This document shows, piece after piece, positions 10,995 through 24,570 of a stretch of DNA of 64,000 nt (position 1 is its first letter; the number at the start of each line of letters is the position of its first letter). Source of the stretch: Ceratorhiza oryzae-sativae (taxonomy: Eukaryota > Basidiomycota > Agaricomycetes > Cantharellales > Ceratobasidiaceae); the NCBI GenBank assembly GCA_030998015.1, contig JARWMV010000236.1, positions 1,550,001 through 1,614,000 of the forward strand, given 5' to 3'. A model generated the notes under the pieces. It ran no database searches. It saw only the letters and a list, made by a program, of their open reading frames with translations, and was not told the DNA's origin. Both the position numbers and the translations under genes were made by a program.

Positions 10995-12851
10995 GGCGGC
11001 GGCGACGGCGGCGGCAGGCTGTGTGGAGGAGGAGGTGGTGGTGGTCGGGCGAGCGGGTAGCCGGGCAAGCGGGCGGACTGGAGGGAGAGGCGGATCTAAT
11101 AGAGCGTAGAGTAGGGGGCCGGTCGTGGAGGGAGGGGGGGAGATGCTACGGTCGGAAGGAGGGGGCTTGGTATTATTATGCGAGGCGAGCCGAAACACCG
11201 GCTCCCGCCTGAAACACTCGCTGCTTTTGGCCAGCTCCAATTCCCCCATATCAATCCAGATCACCCCATGCCGCGCGCCCCCGAGCTGCCACCAGCCGCT
11301 GATCACGCGCATGTACCCAGCGTCCCACTGCGCTCGCCGTCCCTCGCCGCCCGCCTCCCGGCATCCGCGGGCGGGTCCGCGGCGTCCGGCCCCACGCACG
11401 CGGTGCTCCCCCCAACGCCGGCTCGAGGCCGAGCACCGTAGCCCCCCGTCGGCACATACACTGCTCGGGCCGGGCACAATGCCAGCGCCCGTTGCTCCTT
11501 TACCGGGCGGAGTTGCAATAGCTTAGCCTCGTCGGTCGTTTCTGCGCTTGCTTTCACTCCAGTTTCAGGCGGTCAAAGGGTCGTCAGAGAAGCGCGCACA
11601 GGCACCCTGCACTGCAACGCTCGGAAAATTCCAATATTTGCCTGCGTCATGTCGCAACCCGAGCCGACGCTATGTGCGCGCTGCCGTCGGCGGATCGCAA
11701 TCGGGCTCCCGTTGCCTTGTGAGGCAATCAGCTTCCAGAAGCGGCCGTCGGTCACTGGCTTCCCATCGCATCACGACGCCCCCGAGCCCTGCGCGATCCC
11801 CCAGCCTCCGCCATCGTCGATCCCAGCCTGGGTGTATGCGCGCCTGCCACGTTGTCCGCGGGCAAGGAGCCCAGTGTTCCGCTGCGGCAATCACCAGCGG
11901 CCGCCGCGGTGATATCGGCACACCTGCGACGCGCTGCGTGCGTGCCACATATTACAATGGCTGACTCGCTGTTGGCGACTGAATGCGACTGGCATCGGAC
12001 ACGTTGGCTTAGGCGCGCCACCCTCCGGGCCCAGGCCACTCGGGCGATTAACCCCGGGGATCGTGATCCCGCCCAACACACGCGATGGTCCAACACATTC
12101 AGTCCCGCCGGCAAATTTATCCTCAAACAAAATTTGCACGCACACACACACACCATTTGCGGGGAACGCATTCATTTGGCACGACCCACTCGTTCGTCGC
12201 GCACCTGCCGTATCCAGCGTGCGCCTGGGGCAAGTGAGCTGTCCCACGTATTATGCGCGACGCCAGTTGCCCCTACACCATTCGATCGGCGAGCCGAAAA
12301 AAAAAAAATGCGTCAGGATCATCGCACGCGTCGATTCTATAGAGTTTGCGCATCGATTCCCTGTAGCTTTACGCAACCTCCTCAGGCCAAGCGCAAACTC
12401 CCGGCCGTACCCGACCGCGGTCCGATGCCCCGCAACCTGTCAATTCAACTTTCCTGTGTCTATTCTACACTGAAATATAGGCGAGAGGCAGGCACCAGAT
12501 GAAATCGCATGCTGCTCTCTGAACGCGGATCGCTCCTAAATGCGTAAAGGGCTGCATGTCCACTGAATCTGGACACTCGATTTCAGTTTCCGGACGTTTG
12601 CGGCCAACTATCGGCCACCAGTCCCCGAGGTTGGCCTACAGATGTCAGATGGGATTTTTTTCTGACAGACACCGACAAATGTGCCGATTTGCCCATCGAG
12701 GTACTGAACCGAGCCAATATACCTGATATGGGCATTTGGCGCTTATCTCTCTGGCTCGCTTCCGAACGCGACGGAGTTCCTGCCGCCACACCGTTCCTCG
12801 AGCGCACCTCTGTCGTCCCCTATACCGGCGTGCCTTGCTGACATTTGCCAT
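10995..12851. other. long divergent intergenic region (RGS / Sec15 promoters)
   Basis: About 1.86 kb lies between the starts of two divergent genes. The first ~450 bases are very GC-rich, and overlapping open frames on both strands there look like a composition effect. A CA repeat lies at 12141-12153 and an A run near 12298-12308. I see no supported gene. It is one of the two longest intergenic stretches among the conserved genes, which fits a regulated RGS promoter, but no binding site is identified. Confidence 0.5.
12141..12153. repeat. CA dinucleotide microsatellite
   Basis: A short run of CA repeats in the RGS/Sec15 intergenic region; no coding context. Confidence 0.85.
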
Positions 12852-15800
12852 ATGCCTCCGCGCCGCCCAGTCTATACCCAAGCCGACATTGATGCTCAGT
12901 TACAGGCGGTTCGTTCCGCGACGTTCCTCGTCGCGTCTCGCCCTGACACGCGTATACCCAGATACACCTCCTCGATCCGTCCTCGACGACCGAGAACCTC
13001 GAGGGCCTTGGCTCACTCGTAAAGTCTGTCCACGACAATCGACAACAGGAAGCCTTTCTCAGGACGGTTAAAGGGCTTATCGAGAGCAAAGACGCCGACA
13101 TCGAAAAGATATGTGGTGATAACTATCAGGTCAGATTCCATCTCAATCACATATGCCTCCCATCCTCGTCGATCTCATTCGTCTCAAAACACATTACCTG
13201 CGAACAAGAGAACGGAAAAAAAAAGTACTAACCTAACGTAAACATAGGACTTTGCTTCATCCGTCTCAACTCTTCTGACCGTTCGGACCTATACCGTCAA
13301 CTTGAGAGACAGAATCAACCTTTTGGATCAATCCGTCGCTCAAGTAGGCCAAGGCCTTGCATCCAAGAAGCGTGCGCTTCTCAAGAGCAAGCGGACCGCC
13401 GCCAATTTGGATGAAGCCATCGGCACGCTCCAATCATGCCTCCGCGTATTGGATATGGTCAACAAGGTCGGCGAAATGATCAAAGCGCGTAAATATTGGA
13501 GCGCACTCCGGGTGAGTGTGCAACCTCGCGCCGTGACGTGAACCGAAACGAATAATCACTCATGGGGGGCCGATCAGACGCTCGACGAAATTCGCTCCCT
13601 CCCGTTTTCGTCTCTATCCCAAACGCCCTTTCTTGATCATATATTCACATCGCTTCCCTCGTTGCGTGCCCAAATCAAAGATGCGGTCACGTCTGAGCAT
13701 AAATCGTGGTTATTTGCCATTCGCGAGGTTACGGGACAAGTCGGGGAGCTAGCCCTCGCCGCGGTACAGGAACGCACCAAACGCTGGAAGGCTAGACGCG
13801 AAAAGGAAGCCCTCGCGTATACCAGCCGGGTCGGCTGCGCTGTGGAATTAGTCACGAATGAAAAGGTGGAGTGTGAGTCTCCATCCGCTACCACCCATAG
13901 CCGGGTTGCCGGAGGCGTTTTCTAACGATTTACGCTCCAGATGACGTGTTGAACAACGACCGTATCAATGTGGATTTCAAACCGTTGTACCAAAGTATCC
14001 ATATCCACTCGGCTTTAGATGCGCTTGACGAGTTTCAACGGACGTATCAAGCCGACCGAGCTGTGGGTAATCCTTGATCCCTGCCCTAATCGTGCTGACT
14101 GTTGCCATCTAGGCCCAATCGTCCCTCATTCTAACGGGGAGCTTTACAAAAGCTGCGAATCTGGGGCCCCTGCTCCAGCAACTAATTGGCTTTTTTATCA
14201 TCGAGTGGCACGTCTTGCGTACCACCCGGTTCAGAACCCAACGTGATGTCGACGAACTCTGGGACGGGGTCATGGAGCGTTTGGTCGATGTTCTCCGAGA
14301 AGGACTCGAAGCCCAGACTAATCTGAGCGCAGACGACTTGATGAGATCCGTCGAGCAATTGACCGCCTTTCAGATAGCATTAGAGGCAAGTCAGGGTTAA
14401 TCACAGCCCGGGATGCAACGGTGATTGATCTGTCGGTTTGTTTCAGGAATATGGTTACGAAACATCACCCATCAACGGTTTGACTTCGATGATGTTCGAA
14501 AGGTACACGGTAACCCTGGACAAAGACTACAAGACACAGTTTATTGATGTATGTATGACTGTACCTAATTTACCAATGTTCATACTTAATTTATCCCTGA
14601 GCCAGGCGGTCAACGACGACGACAATATCCCAATAGACGTATCAAACCGAGAAGACGCTCAGAAACGGCAACTGCTCGCGACGTGTTTCGTTACAGATGC
14701 TGCGCGAGAAGCCATTTTCAGGCAAGTGTGCATTTATGCTTTGTTTTCGGCGCTTTATTTGCTCAACGCCAAGGCTAACGCTCTTTTGTTACCCAGTCAA
14801 GGACCACCACAGACGTTCCCGTTCTCCCGTATAGTGCATAAAGTCTCGCTTTTGGTGCGTGATCGGCAGATGACTGTCTTCTGAACGTGCTACTGACGGT
14901 ATTTGGCGCGCACATGGTAGATTAAAGACTATGCACATCAATTCTACCAATTCGTAGAAGGCGTATCACAACCTCCCCGCAATGTCGACCAGATTCTTGA
15001 AAAAGTAACCTTGTGCTTAAATTTTAGTTTAGCCTCACACGCGTGCTGATTTGGCCTTGTTCGCCCGGCTTAGTCCCTTGGAGAGCTCCTGACCAAATGC
15101 GTGGCAGACACGATGATGGCGAAGCTGGGCGCCACAACGGCGCTAGGCCAAGTCGCCCAGATGCTTGTCAATGTGGAATACCTTCGGGACGGATGTGCGG
15201 AAGTGGACAGGTACCTGACCAGCCTTCGGTGCGTTGAATGTTCCCCAACCAGAGTTAACTCTCTTTTTTGGCTGACGTCAAGCCACGTTTGTTTCATTTT
15301 GGTATGCGTGCACCAGAGCCGGACACCGCGGCCACACCTTTCACATCTCGGTCTCTGATGCACTCGGTCGGACATTCCAGAGAGCCGAATCCAGGATCTC
15401 CGCTGTCATCGCCAAAAAGCTCGACGATTTCGAGCCCGAATACGACTGGACAACGCGCATGGCCGAAACCCAAGCTTCGATTTACATATTCCAGCTCGTT
15501 TCCTGGCTCACCGCTGTCGTGGATTCGCTCGATCTCGAGGACAGGTTCAAGGATGCGGCGTACCGCAGCGCGATGATCCATGTTTCGAATTTGTTCATGG
15601 TTGGTCGTTGTTCTGTTTTAGGAGTTTTATGTAGGCGCCCAATATGCTGATTAGGTGATGTGACGTGTTACAGGACTTTTTGTCTGGGCGCGGTATTACA
15701 GCCATGAGCGAGGAGGCGATACGGAATATGCTTGTCGACGTGGACTTTATGAATGAGCAGTTTGAGGCCATTGGCCGTTCTGCGCCATGGCTGCATTTAA

Positions 15801-16071
15801 AGAGCTGCGTATGGTAAGAGGGTTTGACTAAAGGCGGTGGATCTGGGCTAATTAGAACTCGTAGATGACGTCAATCGTCTTCAACAACGCTATAACCGAG
15901 TTTCTACAGCTCCAGACGAGACAGGCCAAATACTCTCTGGTCAGTCCCGTCAAGCTGCAGGTGCTGCTGGAGAAGCTCTCGCGTTGCTATTCCGCGAGTC
16001 GTGTTGGCCTTGATCGGGAGAAAGCTGATAAATACCGTCGCGAGGCAGACGCGGTGGCTCGCATGATTTAG
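12852..16071 (+). CDS. SEC15: exocyst complex subunit Sec15
   Basis: Sec15 (EXOC6) is the exocyst subunit that binds the Rab GTPase Sec4 on secretory vesicles and helps tether them at the plasma membrane. The start is MPPRRPVYTQADIDAQLQ at ATG 12852. An intron of about 53 nt then leads to IHLLDPSSTTENLEGLGSLV and DNRQQEAFLRTVKGLI. Family features are the N-terminal coiled coil (LRDRINLLDQSVAQVGQGL, KKRALLKSKRTAANLDEAI), then LQSCLRVLDMVNKVGEMI and KYWSALRTLDEI, and a helical C-terminal half including IEWHVLRTTRFRTQRDVDEL and the last exon with FNNAITEFLQLQTRQAKYS. About a dozen short introns interrupt it. The stop follows ADAVARMI. Length and order fit the family. Confidence 0.9.
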
Positions 16072-16334
16072 CAGACAGTTTCGTTGCTGCAGGACACGTA
16101 GCATGTTGTATCCCTTATCTCATTCACAAGTCTTGTCACCAAGCATTTTGGAAGGGTGAAGAGTGAAGAAAAAGTAATAGTATGCATCACAAGAGTACAG
16201 AACGGGAAAATGGAACACCGATATCACAAGGCTCAAGTTATGCAAACAGAATATTGAGTAGAGACGAGCATCGAATCACAGAACCGACGGCCGACACCAA
16301 AAAAAAAAATTAACAAGCGAATCAGGCAATCTCT
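16072..16334. other. convergent 3' regions of Sec15 and Arf1
   Basis: About 260 bases between two stops, A-rich with an A run near 16300-16309. No gene seen. Confidence 0.6.
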
Positions 16335-17180
<846 letters not shown>

Positions 17181-17279
17181 GTTTGCTGGTCGTGTAGAGT
17201 GTCGTGTAAAAAGTCGTTGGGACGGTGGTCGTCGTTGGCGTGTGATCGATTGGGTCGGATACAGCTGGGCTCGGGCCCC

Positions 17280-17287
17280 TTATATAA
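17280..17287 (-). promoter_or_regulatory. TATA-like element for Arf1
   Basis: TTATATAA lies about 100 bases upstream of the Arf1 start in the 307-bp divergent gap shared with Cft2. It is palindromic, so direction is inferred from distance. Confidence 0.5.
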
Positions 17288-17487
17288 GCTCCCCACGCGC
17301 CCAACGTGTCCCATCCCGATTTTCGGAAATATTCTGTTTCTGCGTGCGTCTCGCTCGTACGCTCACACGTCGCGTCCCACGTGTCTGGCGCTGATCACCG
17401 ACTCGGGTGGTCCGTGCACCGCAGCGGCAACGACGAGTCCGGCGCCTAGTCTGTCCTGCCACTTGCCACCTGTTTCTCCGCCTCGGT

Positions 17488-20400
17488 ATGATCACGTTCA
17501 CTCCTTTAACCGGCGGTGCGGCATCTGCACGCACAACACCTCTGTGCTACATCCTGCAAATCGACGATGTCCGTATTCTACTCGACTGTGGTGCACCCGA
17601 CTGGCACCCAGAACACTCAGGCGCCGAGCAAGATCCATTCTGGGTCACGTACTGCGACGAGCTCGCCGTGTACGTATTCCTCACCTCATCACCTCCTGCT
17701 TGTCTCTGACTCGTGGACTACGGCAGGCAAGCACAGACCGTTGATCTCGTCCTGCTCTCTCATGGCGACATTGCGCATATCGGTCTCTTTCCGTATGCTC
17801 ATGCCCGAAATGGCCTTCGAGCACCTGCCTATGCCACGCTTCCGGTCCAGGCCATGGGTCGCACAGCCGTGCTGGATAATATAGAGAGCGTTCGTGCGGA
17901 GGAGGCTGTTGAGGAGCCCCCTAGCTCGGATCCTGGCCCAGATGTTGCGCTGCCTGCATTTGGTGTCCCTGCCGACCCCACTAAAAAGAGAAAAATAGCG
18001 ACAGTCAAGGAAGCGAATGATGCGTTCGACTCGTTGCATGTTCTGAGGTATTCCCAGCCTGCCCATTTACAAGGCAAGTCCGACCAAACGTACTATTCAT
18101 GTTTACTTGAACCTAACTATCGACTTTTAGGAAAGTGCCAAGGTATAACAATCACCCCATTTTCGGCCGGGCATACCATTGGTGGGACAATATGGAAAAT
18201 TCGTTCCCCGTCTGCAGGGACCGTGGTGTATGGCGTGAACCTAAACCACACCAAAGAACGGCATTTGGATGGCACAGTTCTGCTAAAAGGAGGGGCCGGG
18301 GGAGGAGTATTGGAATCTCTCAGTCGACCGGATGTCCTAATTACCGATGCAGAACGGACGCTTGTTGTTAGTGCAAGACGGAAGGATCGCGATGCCGCCC
18401 TCTTAGGTCCGTCTCATTCTCCTTATCTCCGGCGATCCAGACTAACGAGCCTTCTGCTTCAGACGCAGTTACAAGTACCCTCCAATCCAATCACTCAGTC
18501 CTGATGCCTTGCGATGCTTCGACCGTGTCCTTGAGCTTCTTGTCCTACTCGACCAGCACTGGTCGTTCTCAAAACTCCGTGCCCCATTGTGCCTCGTTAC
18601 TCGAACCGCAAACGACATGTTGACGCTCGTTCGAAGTATGATGGAATGGCTAGGTGGTACGGTGACTAAGGAGGAAGCATTGACACCGGCACGAACAAGA
18701 AGCGCAAGAGAAACCAGGAAGGAGAAGATGATGCACTGGGACTCTTGCTCTTCGTTTCAAGTAAGTACCTCCTTCCTTGCAGATCGTTCCCAATTCAAAA
18801 GGTGTCCTTTAGGCACCTAGAGATATTTCCTTCTCCCGATACATTGGTCACACGATATCCCTCTTCAATGCCCAAGCTACTACTCGTTGCCCCGGCTACG
18901 CTATCATACGGCAATTCTCGTCGCGTGTTTACGGAGTTTGCCTCGGTCCCAGGAAATGCAGTGATCATGACGTCTCTTTCTGAGCCTGGCACTCTCGCCA
19001 ATATACTCTTCAACGAATGGAACGCTGGCCAGGCAGAGAACGAAAAGTTTGGACGCGGGAGTGTCGGTCGGCCGTCCAGTTGAACCTTGCTATGAACCTT
19101 ACGGTGGGTATGTTCCCAAGGGCACAGATGATCTTGTGCTAACGAAATGTGGATAGATAAACTCTAAAATCCCACTAGTCGGGACCGAGCTCGAGCAATT
19201 CCTCGAACGAGAACGAGTTGCGAAAGAACGCCAAGCAACTCAACGAGCGGCTCTCGCTCGAAGCCAACGTCTTCTTGAAGCGGACGAGGCAGACCCCGAC
19301 TCGGATTCCGAATCTGATTCAGCCCCTGAGGACGAAGATGACCAAGAGCTCGGTGGTGGGGGCGGTAACCCAGAGGACGATTCAGCCAAACAGCTATCGT
19401 ATGACATTTATCTTAAGGGCAACGTGAGCAAGGCCGCTGGGTTCTTCAAAGCCGCGAGCGGTCAGGGCATGAGCCGGTTCAGGATGTTTCCGCATGTGGA
19501 GAAGAGGAGACGTGTGGATGAATATGGCGAGACCATCGACGTGGCCGCGTGGTTGCGGAAAGGCCGGGCGCTGGCGGTTGCGATTGAGAGTGAAGAAGCG
19601 AGGGAGGCAAAGTTGAAGAAGCAGGAAGAGGAGGAGAAGAGCGTGAGTTGTGGATTTCAGGAAATTGTGGGAGTATTGATTGAAGTGTTTCGGCTGTGCA
19701 GAAAGCGCCCGCTGAGCCGCCGTCCAAATTTATTTCGGAGGCGTTGGATATCGAGTTGAAGTGCCGAGTTATATTTATTGATATGGAAGGATTGAATGAT
19801 GGGCGTTCGGTCAAGACCATCATTCCACAGGTCAACCCTCGCAAGATGGCAAGTAACCATTTTGGTCCCCATCAGCCTCGACTGACAGCCAGTGAAGATT
19901 ATTGTCCACTCGCACAGAGAAGCCACCGATGCGCTCAAAGACAGCTGCTTATCCATCAAAACCATGACACGAGATATCTATGCTCCAGATGTGGGGGAGA
20001 GCATACAAATTGGACAACACACAAACGTGTTTACTGTTGCCCTGAGCGACGAGCTTATTGCGTCCGTGAAAATGTCGAGGGTACGTTTCCGGTGGCGCAT
20101 CTCTTGGCACCCTTATAACTGAGCGATCCCAGTTCGAAGACAACGAAATCGGGTTCGTCCACGGGCGGGTAGGAGGCAACGCGAGCTCCACAATCCCGGT
20201 TCTCGAACTAACTATGCCAGTCTCGACCACGAACCAGAACGACAACATTGCTTCGTCTGGCGTACGACCAATCGTGTCCTTGCCTTGGTCGACTATGATC
20301 GGAGACCTCAAACTTACCGCGCTCAAGGCTCGGCTGGGCGTGCTAGGCATCGCAGCAGAGTTTATCGGTGAGGGTGTGCTCGTGTGTGGGAGTCAACCCT

Positions 20401-20534
20401 CCGGAAGTTTAGAAGATGCTGTGGCTGTTCGAAAGACAGCGCGTGGGCAGGTGATGGTTGAAGGTGCGATCAGCGATATTTATTATACAGTCCGGAGGGA
20501 AGTGTACGATCTACATGCGCTTGTGGCTGGCTGA
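17488..20534 (+). CDS. CFT2: cleavage and polyadenylation factor subunit Cft2 (CPSF100/CPSF2)
   Basis: Cft2/CPSF100 is the catalytically inactive metallo-beta-lactamase/beta-CASP partner of the mRNA 3'-end endonuclease Ysh1/CPSF73. ATG 17488 starts MITFTPLTGGAASARTTPLC and YILQIDDVRILLDCGAPDW. The metal-binding motif of the active paralogue is degenerate here (LLSHGDIAHIGLFPY), as expected for CPSF100. The beta-CASP region includes ITITPFSAGHTIGGTIWKI and GVNLNHTKERHLDGTVLL, followed by PKLLLVAPATLSYG. A large acidic and charged insert follows (ADPDSDSESDSAPEDEDD) with RMFPHVEKRRRVDEYGE. The C-terminal part holds RVIFIDMEGLNDGRSVKTI and VNPRKMIIVHSHREATDAL, ending YYTVRREVYDLHALVAG at 20534. 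About seven introns. Confidence 0.93.
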
Positions 20535-20558
20535 GTGATGTACGAGTATTGTTATTAA

Positions 20559-21920
20559 TTACAAACGCGCTTTGCTTTTGTTCTTGCTCTTTTCTTCGTC
20601 TCGTCGGGTTTGGGCCATTTTGAGAAGCGCATACATGGATTGAAGTCGGGGGGTGTCTACGCCTTTGGCTTTAGCTGCGCGAATTGGGTTGCCGAGAATA
20701 ACTTCGAGCTCCATCGCTGCCCCTCTCTCCCAATCTACGCGGAAACTTGTGAATTCTAGACAATTATGTGGTGTGACAATCGTACCGAGTAGCATACTTG
20801 GCTTTCCACCAGTGTTTCGCTCGGTGCTAGTAAGGATTTTATCCGCGGTAGCCAAATATGGAGGAACAGGTCGACCCAGAACAGCCTCGGCTGCCCGAAA
20901 GACCTCTAACATTGTTTCTCGAAGATGGTGTCTGAGTTCTGGGTCCATCGACATGCGTGCATTACCTGTGCCATTGGAAAGCACAGAGCTCGGGTTCATG
21001 GATGCGTTGATCTAACCGAGAGTAAGAATAGATAAACGAATATACCGTGAAACTCACAGCGATCTTGTGCCACCTAACCATCTGGAGGTCATTCTCTTCA
21101 TAGTCTTCTGCATCTTTTACGCCGCCGTTTTGAAGCAACTTGACAAATAGCCGGTTGTATTCAGGCCTTTCGTTTTTGCCTAGGCCATCGGTATACGGGC
21201 CGATACTGATCCTTGTCCAACGATTCTGAACCTAGTGCGCAAGTGTAAGATGACACAAAGCGTGTAATGCAATGTGCTTACGATAACACCTGGCTCGACT
21301 TGTTCGGCAGAAATCACGGTGACAGCAGACAATATTGGGTTACTGGGGAAACGCTTTCGATACGGCTCTTCTACTCCGACCTAAAATCCCAAACGTCAGA
21401 AAATTTCAGCCTCGCCATCCCAGTCAGGTACTTGCTCCATTCTGAATTAAAACAATAGCCGACTTTTCATCTGTCACGACCGGTTCAATGACCGCAGAAT
21501 CATCCGAAACGTCTGGCAGAGCTTTGGTTGTAACAACCACATAGTTCCATACTTGCTTGACCCGGGTCGCCTCTGAAACAGACGAGAACACGTGTTTAGG
21601 AACGAATGTATAGTCGCCAAACGTTTTCGTTTTCAAGATGACACCCCGCTCGGCTATGGGCTTGTAGTTTGACCGACAAACGAGTGATACCTCGACTTGC
21701 ACGTTACTATCTTTGTCTGACCGGAGACGCGAGGCGTAGAAACATCTGTGTAGCGGAGGAGATTTAGGTGAAATAAGAACTCAGTGGGCGGAAATGACTT
21801 ACCCGACGGCACCTGCGCCGACTGGAGAGCCAGATACATGGTATTTGAGCCGCTTTGCGATCAACAATATAATAATTACTTGCCGACGAGGACCCGAATT
21901 GTTCGAGCCGTAGAAGACAT
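20559..21920 (-). CDS. ketopantoate reductase-like (ApbA/PanE family) oxidoreductase
   Basis: PanE/ApbA enzymes reduce 2-dehydropantoate to pantoate with NADPH in CoA synthesis; many fungi have several paralogues of unknown substrate. ATG 21920 gives MSSTARTIRVLV, and removal of a GC-AG intron (21822-21883) completes the Rossmann dinucleotide fold RVLVVGAGAVGCFYASRL. The middle shows VEVSLVCRSNYKPIAERGV and VVTTKALPD, then EPYRKRFPSNPILSAVTVIS. The C-terminal helical domain has VRWHKIAINASMNPSSVL and TPHNCLEFTSFRVDWERGAA. The stop at 20559 lies only 25 bases from the Cft2 stop, so the two transcripts must overlap at their 3' ends. Substrate is not predicted. Confidence 0.85.
21822..21883 (-). 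other. GC-AG intron in the PanE-like gene
   Basis: On the minus strand the donor reads G|GCAAGT and the acceptor CCAG. No GT donor nearby gives an uninterrupted GxGxxG fold, whereas this 62-nt intron restores VVGAGAVG exactly. Confidence 0.75.
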
Positions 21921-22203
21921 GGATGGTGTCAGGAATGAGCGATCGTTGGTACTGTAAATGATGTGCTCGTTAAACAAGCCCATACAAATGCCTCACCTAA
22001 ACTTGATGCTCTCCGGTTCCTAACTCCTCCAAACCTGACTTTTTTTCAAAAATCGGCAAGCTGGGAATGAAAAAAGGGACTAGAATCGAGGTCTCTATGC
22101 ATGTGGCTGGCCAAGAAGTATCAGTTGAACTTGGATAGGTTCCCGCTTTACCTCAGGTTTGTTATATTAGGTTCCCACCCCTCGCCCTGGATGCCTCCGC
22201 GGT

Positions 22204-22210
22204 TATAAAA
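22204..22210 (+). promoter_or_regulatory. TATA box of the F-box gene
   Basis: TATAAAA lies 78 bases upstream of the ATG at 22288. Confidence 0.55.
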
Positions 22211-22287
22211 TGTGGGGTACAGCTGGCTGTGCTCTTGCCCGTATCTCCTACGTTTTCTTTTGCGTTTTCAAGGTTTTACTTGTTATT

Positions 22288-24155
22288 ATGTCTGAGACAT
22301 TGAGCCTCGATGGGCTACCAAGCGACGTCTTGATAGCTATTACCCTCTGCTCGGACCGGAATTCTGTATTGGCCTTTGGTGCGGTAAGCTCCAATTTTCA
22401 TTCTGAATACTGCCAGGTGTCACAAAGATTTCCCTCCAGACATGCCGGATGTTTTATAACCTCGTAAAAAACAGTGTAGCTGTTCAACTATATCTCGAAC
22501 TTGGCGCCCAGGGGCTATTCTTAAACCCGAGCTCGCGGCGAACCTGCACATCAGCTGACTGGTACAATAGGCTGATACAAACGAGAGACAGTATGTCCGT
22601 CATATGATATTCAACATGTTTTCTGATCACACGAGGCATCGGTGTTATCCCAGATTGGATGAACCTGGATTTTGCTAGCCTTCAGCCTCTCAAGCTGTCC
22701 CTGGAAGACAATGAAATGCTTAGTGTAGTCCAGGGCGGTGTGTTCGCTTGTGGTGCGAGCACACCTGGCCATTCGGACGGAGTCAGCCGAATCAAAGTTG
22801 TGAAACTTGCCTCGTCCGAGTTTGCCTCGGGCCCCCAGGGATCTCTACCCCTATCATATGCATCCACCACGGTATCAACAGGCAGATATCTATCAGCTTT
22901 TCGTACCTCGGCTGAGCAAGATCTTGTGATATTGGGAGCCTTGACTTCGTTAGTAACTTTTCAGCGAATAGTCCAAGACCTAACCTATAATCTTGTTAAT
23001 AGAATTGGCCCGTCCCTGTCGATTCACACCCTTTCAGGCGCCCAGCATCCATTGGCCAAAAAGGCTACACTATTGTTTAGGGCGACTAACTTCATAGGAT
23101 TTGCAGTTGATGATCCCCAGCCCATCCAGATCCAGGGGGATCATGTAAGTCTTTTGCTTACTTCTGGAGGCAATAGCGTCGACTGGGGACTTGTAATTTG
23201 GAACTGGAAAACGGGCACTCACGTTTTCTGCAAACACTATGTGGCTCGCGCTCTCTCATTCACTTTCTTATCGCCCAGTTCTTTTATGGTCGCTGAAAGA
23301 GATGCAACTTCAACCCACCTAATTATCGAGGATTTCAATGTCGAGACTGGGACATCGGTCTTGCGTTTCAAGCTGAAGCTACCGGAGCTCTCCGCGGGCT
23401 GGCATTATGGGCATCTTCATTTCAAAAATGATCTTCCATCTTCAGCTTGCGATTCATATCAATATATGCAGACGCTTCTTCCTGATCCTGAGGCGGGCGT
23501 CATCTATCTGTCAGTTGGTCTTTCGGGGCCACATCTCACCCCGGATCGCGGACCCATGCCGCACCTGGGTCTCTTCATCGGTCGGGAAGCGCTTAGAAAA
23601 AAGGTCCTCAGCTTCGGGGCATCGATATGTGACCCTCCTGTGTTAGAGTGGTCCCAATGGGGGGAATATGTCACACGTTGGGTAGACGTAGGTCAAATGC
23701 CTGGTTTGCTTCCCGCGGTCCACAGCTCTCGGTATATCCAGGTGGTGCGGCAACCACACTCGCCAAATGGTTGGCTCCAAGTTTTAGATTTCAGTCGTTC
23801 CGCGGTCTACGGTGGCCAGCACGATCTAAACCAGCCCAGGCACTCAGGACCTATCTCGATCCGCGAAGTCTCGACGTCTTATGGACGGCTGGGTCGTGGC
23901 TTGGCCAAGGTAGATGGTGCTTCGGTTGGTGGCGTTCTCGTGGAAGTCTTCGGCCATGACCGACCCACTGTGCTTGATATGCCAGGAGCGTTCCTCTATC
24001 CAATAGTATCCAGATTACCGTATCGATGCGTCACCCGACTTGAAGCTACACACGCGAGTTCCGAATGGACAATTGATGGGGACATTTTGTTTAGGGTCGA
24101 CGAACCTGAAGTAGGCACCATGATAGCTGATAAGAGACTAAACGTGACGTGTTGA
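22288..24155 (+). CDS. F-box protein with long C-terminal region
   Basis: F-box proteins recruit substrates to SCF ubiquitin ligases through Skp1. ATG 22288 begins MSETLSLDGLPSDVLIAI, the F-box start, continuing LCSDRNSVLAFGA; an intron then joins ISLQTCRMFYNLVKNSVAV and QLYLELGAQG, the conserved pattern of agaricomycete F-box proteins. A second intron near 22590-22654 leads into one long exon of about 495 residues with no identified domain, rich in beta-strand-like segments (WKTGTHVFCKHY, LNVETGT-like repeats such as EDFNVETGTSVLRF) that could form a WD/beta-propeller-like fold. Substrate unknown. Such genes are numerous and fast-evolving in mushrooms and relatives. Confidence 0.78.
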
Positions 24156-24570
24156 CATGTGGGTTTCTCAGGTCGAGAGCAAGTGTTGCATGGTCTACCC
24201 ATATCGAATCTCTGATAGAAGTGGGGAAGTCGAGGCTCTATCTTCTTAGAGTTTGCTGGCCATGTTTTCCAGATTTTTATATATATAGGGAGTATCTAGT
24301 ATAGACGTTAGAGGAATATAGTGTATCCACTTGACGTGTGCTGGGCGCGTAACAATCTAACGTGAATAAACGAATGCTTGGAAAATGATCGCCTGTTTGA
24401 TGGGGGTCAAGTGGTGAAATTGAATGTGATCTACAACACTACTTCCACCGAGCGGAGGCAGCTAAGTGTCCGAGCTACTAACCTAGTTTGTCATGTACTG
24501 GCAGCCTAGATAAGTACCGACATAACGCCTCGGATCGTTCTTGTTTGGGTTTTCTTTGAACCTCTCCGGT
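24156..24570. other. intergenic region between F-box and MFS genes
   Basis: About 415 bases; contains an AT-rich patch near 24272-24286. No supported gene. Confidence 0.6.

Noticed and set aside
11125..11526. Overlapping open frames on both strands in the RGS/Sec15 gap
   Set aside because: Pro/Arg/Ala-rich readings on both strands fit GC composition; no family motif.
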